6,295 nucleotides of DNA. Source: an uncultured Gloeocapsa sp. Its GTDB lineage: Bacteria; Cyanobacteriota; Cyanobacteriia; Cyanobacteriales; Gloeocapsaceae. Below, piece after piece: positions 1-5,312 of this stretch (within the stretch, counting starts at the first letter, position 1; every line of letters begins with the position of its first letter). The position numbers were made by a program, and so were the translations under genes. Under the pieces are notes generated by a model. The model searched no databases, was not told where the DNA came from, and worked only from the letters and a program-made list of their open reading frames with translations. The stretch spans positions 1-6,295 of the forward strand of contig CALGKL010000194.1 of assembly GCA_937930495.1 (NCBI GenBank). The letters are read 5' to 3'.

Positions 1-704
1 GCACCACCTAGTAAAATGGTTTTAAATCCAGATAGCCACAGAGGATTTGAGGTCAAGAAAAATTGTAGCTGGGTGGGGACTAGGGAAATAAAGTAGTCTT
101 GGGTAGGAAATGAGGGTATATGGTTATTTTTTAAGTCTGAGTAAGATAAAATCAGCAGTTTTCCTCCCGTTACCAATGAACGTAAACATTGCATTAAACC
201 GCTGACGTGATAGAGGGGAAGCAGACAACAGGAATTAATCGTTTTTTGGGCAAAATATTCACTAAAACCCTTAATCGAAGCAGTAAGAGTATCCCAATTG
301 TGCATAGCAAAGCGAATTTGACCAGAACTTCCTCCGGTGGGAATCATGATTTTTCCGGGAAAGTCAGTAGAGGGATTGTCGGGAAAGTCACAGGGAATAA
401 ATTGCCCTTGGGTTGAATCCCAAAGCAGTGAAGGTTGGATCAGTTGCTTAACTTGTGTCCATTCCGAAGGACTCCAGGAGGGATTAGCCAGAAAAATAGG
501 GTAGTCGAGGATAACAGAGGCTAAAAATAGGGCTAAAAATAGATAGGGGTTATTTTCAGCTAGGAGAATTTTGGGGGGGTGTGATTTTTGCCAAGTGGAT
601 TCTAATAGGTTAATAAACTCCCGTACTTGGTTGTTAAATTGTTGGTTATCGTAATTGACTAACCAGTTGTTATTTGTTTGTTCTTCTAGTTTTCTTTGAA
701 CCAC
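1..704 (-). CDS. menE: o-succinylbenzoate-CoA ligase (MenE), N-terminal part, cut by the left edge
   Basis: This is an ATP-dependent acyl-CoA synthetase of the ANL (AMP-binding) superfamily. MenE converts o-succinylbenzoate to its CoA thioester in phylloquinone/menaquinone synthesis, in the cytoplasm. The minus-strand frame is open from 704 to the edge: 234 codons plus 2 nt, roughly the first half of the protein. Visible motifs are the phosphate-binding loop IPTGGSSGQIRF (about residues 121-132), LPLYHVSG (162-169), VPTQLQ (209-214) and the LLGG segment that opens the adenine-binding motif (231-234). The C-terminal domain with the catalytic lysine lies outside the window. The start chosen is GTG at 704-702, the only usable start after the in-frame TAG four codons upstream; no clear Shine-Dalgarno precedes it. 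It overlaps the end of menC by 19 nt, which suggests translational coupling. A run of seven C on the coding strand (plus 573-579) does not break the frame. Assignment rests on the motifs and on the menC neighbour. Confidence 0.9.
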   Translation of the reverse strand, partial: MVQRKLEEQTNNNWLVNYDNQQFNNQVREFINLLESTWQKSHPPKILLAENNPYLFLALFLASVILDYPIFLANPSWSPSEWTQVKQLIQPSLLWDSTQGQFIPCDFPDNPSTDFPGKIMIPTGGSSGQIRFAMHNWDTLTASIKGFSEYFAQKTINSCCLLPLYHVSGLMQCLRSLVTGGKLLILSYSDLKNNHIPSFPTQDYFISLVPTQLQFFLTSNPLWLSGFKTILLGG

Positions 705-1600
705 TGATTGACGCTAAAACCCAGGGGACGAGTTAAGTTTAATTCTTTGGCTAATTTAAGGATCCCTTGTCTTCCGATTTCTGTTTCCAATACGGAAGAA
801 AAGACGATATCTAGTTGATATTCTTGACAGAGTTGTCGCAGTTTCTGGGGTGAACCCGCGATCGCCGGTTTAACCACATAAATTCCTCGCCAACCTTGGT
901 GATAACAAGTTTCTAATTTTGTTAAGGTAGCTACGGATTCGTCTAGGGCGATCGCCGTCTGATATTTTTTACTTAACTCTAACATGGTGGTAAATTCTTG
1001 CGGTGGTAGGGGTTGTTCCAGAAATTCCACCACCTTGATTTGATCAGCTATACTCAACCAGGCGATCGCTTCTGACTCGTTTAACCCTCAATTAGCATCT
1101 AACCTCAATTTAGCCCCTTTTAACACCGCAACGAGTTGACTAAAAATCTGCAATTCTGTTTCTAGAGGTTGTGTAGCGATTTTCCATTTAAAGGTCTTTC
1201 TCCCCTTTTTTCTTTCTTCCTGACAGATAGAGATAGCTTTTTCTCCCCTAGGAAGTAGATAACTATAATCAAGGGAATCTTCTGGGATTGTGACAGGTGA
1301 TAGCAAATCTTCCCAAGCGGTTATTAAACCAAATTGACAAGCGGTTAATTGAGCAGGAATATTTTCTAGGATATTTTCCGTAAATTTTTCCTTCTTTAAT
1401 TGTTGACAAAATACTAAAGCTTGTGAGAAATCTTCTGAACCAAACCAGGGTAAAGGAGCAATTTCACCCTTTCCTACTCTACCCTCTTGGTCAACTAAGT
1501 AGACAATCAAACCCTCCCTAACTTTCCAAGTTCCATGATGAGTCACCAAGGGGGTAAGGAAGGGACGTTCATAGGTGATAAAAGTAAAAAATATCTCCAT
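686..1600 (-). pseudogene. menC: o-succinylbenzoate synthase (MenC) interrupted by one in-frame TGA
   Basis: MenC is an enolase-superfamily enzyme that dehydrates SHCHC to o-succinylbenzoate, the substrate of MenE encoded next. The frame from ATG (1600) to TAG (688-686) is 304 codons, close to normal for the family, but codon 171 (1090-1088) is TGA. There is no frameshift: both sides read in the same frame. Before the stop lie the KxK acid/base lysines (FKWK, K138/K140) and the first metal ligand D168 in RLDAN. After it, in the 1057-686 segment, come the second metal ligand in LEQP, the third in ALDES, and the lysine in VVKP. The expected text after DAN is Gly-Gly-Leu; here it reads stop-Gly-Leu, so GGA to TGA explains it. 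ATG lies 3 nt past the stop of the upstream gene, with no obvious Shine-Dalgarno. Unless the stop is misread or a sequencing error, the 170-aa product lacks half its active site and is inactive. It could instead be split into two calls (1088-1600 and 686-1057). Confidence 0.88.
1088..1090 (-). other. premature TGA stop inside menC
   Basis: Codon 171 of menC, between AAT (Asn of DAN) and GGG TTA AAC GAG. The reading frame continues unchanged for another 133 codons with good MenC similarity. None of the four complete genes in the window ends in TGA: the stops are TAG for menC and TAA for the other three. Confidence 0.9.
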
Positions 1601-1603
1601 AGC

Positions 1604-2641
1604 TTAGTTATGACCATCAAAAATCTGAAGACGGACTACAGAATTACCGGTTTCGTCTAACTGAATTTGAATCAATTCTCCCGTCAAGGTTTCTAAACAA
1701 GTTAATAGGGAACGCAAGTGAGGGTTACTCGCACCCGTTTCTACATAAAGGCGATCGGCAACACTTCTGAGTCGTTTCCAGGTGACATAGAGTTTAGCGA
1801 CACTTTGTTCTAACTGACTCGCTTGTTTAACCAATTCAGAGGTGTTAGATAACAGATCCAGACGTAAAGCCTCTTCTAAAGCCAATTCTAGATCACAAGA
1901 GCCACTATTAAGAGTCTGTACTTGACCTGCTAAATCCAGATATTTAGCTAAATTACGCGCTTGAGTGGTAACTTGTTTGACGGTATCTAAATCAGGATTA
2001 GTCGCCACTTCTTGTTGAATTTCTTTCCGGTGAAGTTCGGGTAATTTCTCCATTTCTCTGAGCAAAGGAACGAGGTGACGAGGAGGTAAAGAACCATTAC
2101 TGGCTTTTTCCTTAATTTCTGAGGGTAAAAGTTCTGAATTTAAACTCGTCCATTGGTCAGCTAGTTGTTGTACCTCCCTACGGGTGATTTTTTCTCCCTG
2201 TTGTGCTGCTTCACTAACTAATTGTTGGATTTCTGGTGCTGATTTGGCGGTCTCGACAAAAGCGCGTTTACTAAAATTATTGATACTATCAGGATCTAAT
2301 TTTCCTTCAGCGAGTAAGGTATCAGCACTATTAGCCAATTGAATCAGTGCATAGGCTTGACTTTTGGTAATTTCACGGTTTTTTAACCAGTTGATAAAAC
2401 CTGTACCTCGACCATCTCCTCCCCTCTTTTCGCGATCGCGTATGGCTCTGAGAATTCGACCTCTCCAGATATCCGTCTGTAAATCAAAGCGTTCGCAAAC
2501 TTGCCAAATTTGCTCTAACTTTATTTGAAACTCGCTTTCAGCGATGGTTTCATCTTCGGGATCGGGTAAGGCAAAATTCAAATCAGTTGTACTAGTTAAA
2601 GCGGCGATCAAATCGTCGGGATTAGGAGAAATTGTGGTCAT
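1604..2641 (-). CDS. uncharacterised protein with helix-turn-helix-like segment
   Basis: A 345-aa soluble protein without signal peptide or membrane segment; I do not recognise a named family. Residues 1-35 are acidic and low in structure. About 58-105 contains basic helices followed by ITKSQAYALIQLA (91-103), which has the spacing of a helix-turn-helix. The following stretch to about 165, with AEGKLD, then ITRREVQQLADQW, recalls the order of elements in ParB/KorB-type DNA-binding domains (HTH, then 'EGKL' helix, then 'T.REVE.L' helix). Residues 185-300 are predominantly charged helices, possibly coiled coil (ELVKQASQLEQSVAKLY region), ending in a short strand-rich tail. It starts at ATG 2641 without a visible Shine-Dalgarno and ends in TAA 3 nt before menC, so it is probably co-transcribed with menC-menE. 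A DNA-binding or nucleoid-associated role is inference from the HTH-like pattern only; nothing links it enzymatically to quinone synthesis. Confidence 0.8.
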   Translation of the reverse strand: MTTISPNPDDLIAALTSTTDLNFALPDPEDETIAESEFQIKLEQIWQVCERFDLQTDIWRGRILRAIRDREKRGGDGRGTGFINWLKNREITKSQAYALIQLANSADTLLAEGKLDPDSINNFSKRAFVETAKSAPEIQQLVSEAAQQGEKITRREVQQLADQWTSLNSELLPSEIKEKASNGSLPPRHLVPLLREMEKLPELHRKEIQQEVATNPDLDTVKQVTTQARNLAKYLDLAGQVQTLNSGSCDLELALEEALRLDLLSNTSELVKQASQLEQSVAKLYVTWKRLRSVADRLYVETGASNPHLRSLLTCLETLTGELIQIQLDETGNSVVRLQIFDGHN

Positions 2642-2719
2642 AATTTTGCTAAAAACAACATAGGTGGAAAAATTAGTTAAAGTAGAGACAAGTAGCTATC
2701 AATTTAAGATTATAGTTTC
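2642..2719. promoter_or_regulatory. divergent intergenic region between the HTH-like gene and the LON-domain gene
   Basis: A 78-bp AT-rich gap lying between two divergent start codons, so it must hold the promoters of both genes or their leaders. I see no convincing -35/-10 pair and no Shine-Dalgarno before either ATG; the plus-strand leader ends GATTATAGTTTC directly before the LON-domain ATG. Its role as a promoter region is inferred from gene orientation alone. Confidence 0.45.
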
Positions 2720-3361
2720 ATGGAATCTCCTTCTTCAATCGCCGTTAGAGAACTTCCTTTATTTCCCCTCCCCAAGGTAGTGTTATTTCCAGGACGTCCT
2801 CTACCACTGCATATTTTTGAATTCCGTTATCGAATCATGATGAATACTATCTTGGAAACCGATAGTCGTTTTGGGGTACTCATGGTCGATCCTGTAGAGG
2901 GTAAAGTAGCACAAATTGGCTGTTGTGCCGAAATTATCCATCTTCAGCGCTTACCTGATGATCGCATGAAGATATTGACTATGGGACAATCTCGTTTTCG
3001 GGTACTAGAGTTTGTTCGGGAGAAACCCTATCTCGTGGGTTTAGTCGAATGGTTTGAGGATAAGCCTACCAATGAGGATCTTAACCCAAAAGCTCAAGAT
3101 GTTAAAAGTTTACTAGAAGATGTGGTACGTTTATCCGCTAAGTTAACCGATCAAAAGATAGAATTACCCGATGATTTACCCGCTCTTCCTGTAGAGTTAT
3201 CTTACTGGATTGCTAGTAATCTCTATGATGTAGCTTCTGAACAACAAACGCTCTTAGAAATGCGCGATACAGCAGCTAGATTAGATAGAGAAGCGGAAAT
3301 CCTCACCTCTACTCGTAATCATTTAGCCGCGCGTACCGCTCTCAAAGACGCTTTTAAATAA
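2720..3361 (+). CDS. stand-alone LON substrate-binding-domain protein
   Basis: A 213-aa protein made almost entirely of the N-terminal substrate-binding domain of Lon protease (LON/PUA-like fold). The opening ELPLFPLPKVVLFPGRPLPL and HIFEFRYRIMM (residues about 11-41) is the family signature; GVLMVD, GCCAEIIHLQRLPDDRMKI and FRVLEF follow as the remaining strands. The second half (about 120-213) is helical and charged. There is no AAA+ ATPase module and no Ser-Lys protease site, so it is not a Lon protease. Such short LON proteins are widespread in cyanobacteria, often annotated as 'peptidase S16, Lon-like'; their biochemical role is not settled, and binding of unfolded or partner proteins is inference from the domain. 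ATG at 2720 is preferred because the conserved LPLFPLP begins 11 residues later, although no Shine-Dalgarno is visible. It is transcribed alone and converges on flv1. Confidence 0.92.
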   Translation: MESPSSIAVRELPLFPLPKVVLFPGRPLPLHIFEFRYRIMMNTILETDSRFGVLMVDPVEGKVAQIGCCAEIIHLQRLPDDRMKILTMGQSRFRVLEFVREKPYLVGLVEWFEDKPTNEDLNPKAQDVKSLLEDVVRLSAKLTDQKIELPDDLPALPVELSYWIASNLYDVASEQQTLLEMRDTAARLDREAEILTSTRNHLAARTALKDAFK

Positions 3362-3387
3362 TCATAGGTCCAAACCCTCAATAATTC

Positions 3388-5112
3388 TTAATAATGATTA
3401 CCAGATTTACGGTGATGGACAGCGGTTACACCGGTAGGTTGCAGTACCTCACCCGATTCGGCGATCGCATAAATCAACCAGTGATCGCCACATTCCATAC
3501 GGTTAGCAACTCTACACTCTAGATAAGCTAAAGCATCCCTTAAAATGGGACAACCATTATTAGCTGTGCTGGTTTCTACCCCGATAAAGCGATCTTCTCC
3601 TGGGGCGAAGGGTTTGAGAAAATGTTTCATCAGTTTTAAATGTTTTCCCTCAGCCAGAATATTGAGGACAAAATTACTATTTTGATACAATAAAGATTCA
3701 ATAGCTCTTTCTTTAGCGACGGCGACGGTAATCCCGGGAGGGGTAAAGGTAGCTTGAGATACCCAAGAAGCGAGCATCGCGCTTTTAAGTTCTCCCTGTT
3801 GGGTCGTAACGATACATAGAGAGCCAACGATCCGCCCTAAAGCTTGGTCTGTATAATTAGCTGTAGCGCTTAAGACCGAAGGACGTGGGGTTTTCGCTTT
3901 TTTAGCCTTTTTCAAAGCTTGAGCAAAATCGGTCCCCGCTTCCTCACAGGTTTTTAAAACTACTTCCGTAGGGGTAAATTTAACCCTGATTGGTTCAAAA
4001 CCAAAACTATAACCCCCATCCCGTAATTTACTTTCTAAAAAGTCGATCGCCTCTCCACTCCAACCATAAGAGCCAAATACTCCCGCTAGTTTCTGGGTAT
4101 CAGCGTTAGCTAGGGTGATCCCCAATGCTGTTTGGATTTGAGTAGGAGCGTGACCACCTAAAGTAGGTGAACCAAAGATAAAACCATCCGCTGTGGTGAC
4201 CGCGGTTTTGATTGTTTCAGCGTCGGCTATTTCCGCGTTGATTGATTCTACCCTAACTCCTGCTTTACTAATTCCCCGAGCGATCGCCTGCGCTAAAGTA
4301 GCTGTGTTACCATAAGCCGAAGCATAGATCAAAGCCACACTCAATTCCTGGTTTTTCTCCTGTTGTAACCATTCTTGATAGGATTGGGTTAATTCCTGGA
4401 GTCCATAACGCACCAAGGGACCATGACCTGTAGCATAGATTTTAGCCGCTTTTTCCCCTAATTTACTCAGGGCGCTAGATACTTGTTTCGCACTCGGAGC
4501 CATTAAACAGTCAAAGTAATAACGTCTATCCTGTTGATAAACCCTCCACCCTTCATCAAAAACCTGATCCCCACAAACATGAGCCCCAAACAGTTTGTCT
4601 GTATAGAGAATTTGGGTTTGAGGATCATAGGTAGCTAGTGCGTCGGGCCAACGGGGAAGAGGGATAGGGATTAATTCTAACCGATGACCTTTACCTATGT
4701 CTAAACTCTCTTCTCCCCTGATAATTTGTCTTGAGGGAAGACTTTCCCCAAAGATTTCCCCAAGGACGATCGCCCCTGGATTGGTACAGACACAGGTAAT
4801 TTGGGGTGCTAAAGTCAATAAAGCCTTGAGGGTGTAACCACGATTGGCGTTGAGGTGACCTAGGATTACATAGTCTATGGTTTTGACGTCTATTCGTTGT
4901 TGCAAATTTTGCAGGAAAATATCACAAAAAGACTCTCCTGGGGGATCGAGTAAAACCGTGCGATCGCCTGTGAGCAGATAGCTATTAGCGGTTGTTCCTC
5001 TTTGCAAGCCGTATTCTATCTCAAATTTTAGTCTATTCCAAGTGCGCGATCTCAATACTGTAGTATCTGCGGCAATTGGCAACACTTGAACGTCTTTTAC
5101 TGCTTTGTTCAT
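3388..5112 (-). CDS. flv1: flavodiiron protein Flv1-type (diflavin flavoprotein, class C)
   Basis: Cyanobacterial flavodiiron proteins pass electrons from the photosystem I acceptor side to O2 without releasing peroxide; Flv1 acts with Flv3 as an electron sink in fluctuating light. The 574 residues show the class C order: metallo-beta-lactamase-like domain (about 15-250), flavodoxin domain (about 258-400; FMN loop SAYGNTA at 265-271, SPTLGGHAP at 315-323), and flavin reductase domain (about 424-574). The canonical HxExDH diiron motif reads HLNANR (H86, N88, N90, R91), the next His is N111, while D172 and H230 remain. Such replaced ligands mark the Flv1/Flv2 branch. Phrases such as RGTTANSYL, DPPGESF and the ending HHRKSGNHY fit Flv1 better than Flv2, and there is no flv4-type operon partner here. 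ATG at 5112 gives the usual Flv1 N terminus; an AGAGG lies about 13 nt upstream, farther than ideal. Flv1 versus Flv2 is from remembered similarity, not a tree. Confidence 0.9.
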   Translation of the reverse strand: MNKAVKDVQVLPIAADTTVLRSRTWNRLKFEIEYGLQRGTTANSYLLTGDRTVLLDPPGESFCDIFLQNLQQRIDVKTIDYVILGHLNANRGYTLKALLTLAPQITCVCTNPGAIVLGEIFGESLPSRQIIRGEESLDIGKGHRLELIPIPLPRWPDALATYDPQTQILYTDKLFGAHVCGDQVFDEGWRVYQQDRRYYFDCLMAPSAKQVSSALSKLGEKAAKIYATGHGPLVRYGLQELTQSYQEWLQQEKNQELSVALIYASAYGNTATLAQAIARGISKAGVRVESINAEIADAETIKTAVTTADGFIFGSPTLGGHAPTQIQTALGITLANADTQKLAGVFGSYGWSGEAIDFLESKLRDGGYSFGFEPIRVKFTPTEVVLKTCEEAGTDFAQALKKAKKAKTPRPSVLSATANYTDQALGRIVGSLCIVTTQQGELKSAMLASWVSQATFTPPGITVAVAKERAIESLLYQNSNFVLNILAEGKHLKLMKHFLKPFAPGEDRFIGVETSTANNGCPILRDALAYLECRVANRMECGDHWLIYAIAESGEVLQPTGVTAVHHRKSGNHY

Positions 5113-5209
5113 CTTTAGTCAACAACCTCTTGCAATGTCCATTTTCCCTCTACCGTTGATCTTAAACTATCTAGGTACTTAATTAATCTAATTACAACTT
5201 GATTAAAAA

Positions 5210-5217
5210 TTTGTAAC
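5210..5217 (-). promoter_or_regulatory. possible HLR1-like half-site upstream of flv1
   Basis: Read on the minus strand, 5217-5210 is GTTACAAA, a full match to one repeat of the HLR1 element, (G/T)TTACA(T/A)(T/A), bound by the light-responsive regulator RpaB in cyanobacteria. The second repeat, expected 2 nt further, reads TTTAATCA and matches at only 5 of 8 positions. It sits about 100 nt upstream of the flv1 start. One good half-site in AT-rich DNA is weak evidence. Confidence 0.2.
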
Positions 5218-5242
5218 CGGAGACTTAAAACGATTTATATAT

Positions 5243-5271
5243 TTGCTAAAATCACCATATAAACCTAATAA
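5243..5271 (+). promoter_or_regulatory. sigma70-type promoter candidate for the Hsp70-like gene
   Basis: TTGCTA (5243-5248) and TAATAA (5266-5271) are separated by exactly 17 nt and resemble the -35 and -10 consensus (TTGACA, TATAAT). The -10 box ends 41 nt before the ATG at 5313, a plausible short leader. This is a pattern match only; the region is AT-rich. Confidence 0.4.
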
Positions 5272-5297
5272 GCTTCCTTTGAGCTTAGATCCAAAAC

Positions 5298-5303
5298 AAG
5301 GAG
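5298..5303 (+). promoter_or_regulatory. Shine-Dalgarno of the Hsp70-like gene
   Basis: AAGGAG lies 9 nt before the ATG at 5313. It is the only strong ribosome binding site in the window and fixes that start codon. Confidence 0.75.
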
Positions 5304-5312
5304 CTAATCATC

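Larger units (their letters stand above)
5113..5312. promoter_or_regulatory. 200-bp divergent regulatory region between flv1 and the Hsp70-like gene
   Basis: An AT-rich gap between two divergent ATGs with no open frame of note. It holds the promoters of both genes. It contains TTACAA (5192-5197) and its reverse complement TTGTAA (5211-5216), 13 nt apart, and the palindrome TTAATTAA (5179-5186). For flv1 a weak candidate on the minus strand is TTGTAA (5197-5192), 18 nt, then TAGATA (5173-5168), which matches the -10 consensus poorly. No CIRCE-type heat-shock operator (TTAGCACTC-N9-GAGTGCTAA) is present, so HrcA control of the Hsp70-like gene is not supported. Confidence 0.6.

Noticed and set aside
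207..416. 69-codon open frame on the plus strand
   Set aside because: It lies wholly antisense to menE, whose translation has clear AMP-binding motifs; the plus-strand peptide resembles nothing.
573..579. Seven-C run on the menE coding strand as a phase-variation tract
   Set aside because: The frame is intact across it and the tract is short; there is nothing to indicate switching.
686..1057. Separate gene starting at TTG 1057
   Set aside because: It is the C-terminal half of menC in the same frame as the N-terminal half; the TTG is the Leu of a conserved helix (AIAWLS), not a credible start.
1075..1092. Frameshift in menC near the stop
   Set aside because: A careful count shows both halves in the same frame (TGA GGG TTA AAC GAG TCA GAA GCG); only one substitution is needed.
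1080..1110. Programmed -1 frameshift or selenocysteine at the menC TGA
   Set aside because: There is no slippery heptamer before the stop, no frame change is needed, and glycine rather than cysteine is expected at the position.
3362..3400. Bidirectional terminator between the LON gene and flv1
   Set aside because: The 26-bp gap has only AT-rich partial symmetry and no GC-rich stem followed by a T run.
3636..3827. 63-codon minus-strand frame inside flv1
   Set aside because: It is an alternative frame of the flavin reductase domain of flv1, with no recognisable content or ribosome binding site.
3388..5112. Flv3, or a class A flavodiiron protein
   Set aside because: Flv3 keeps the canonical HxExDH ligands, which are absent here, and class A proteins lack the C-terminal flavin reductase domain.
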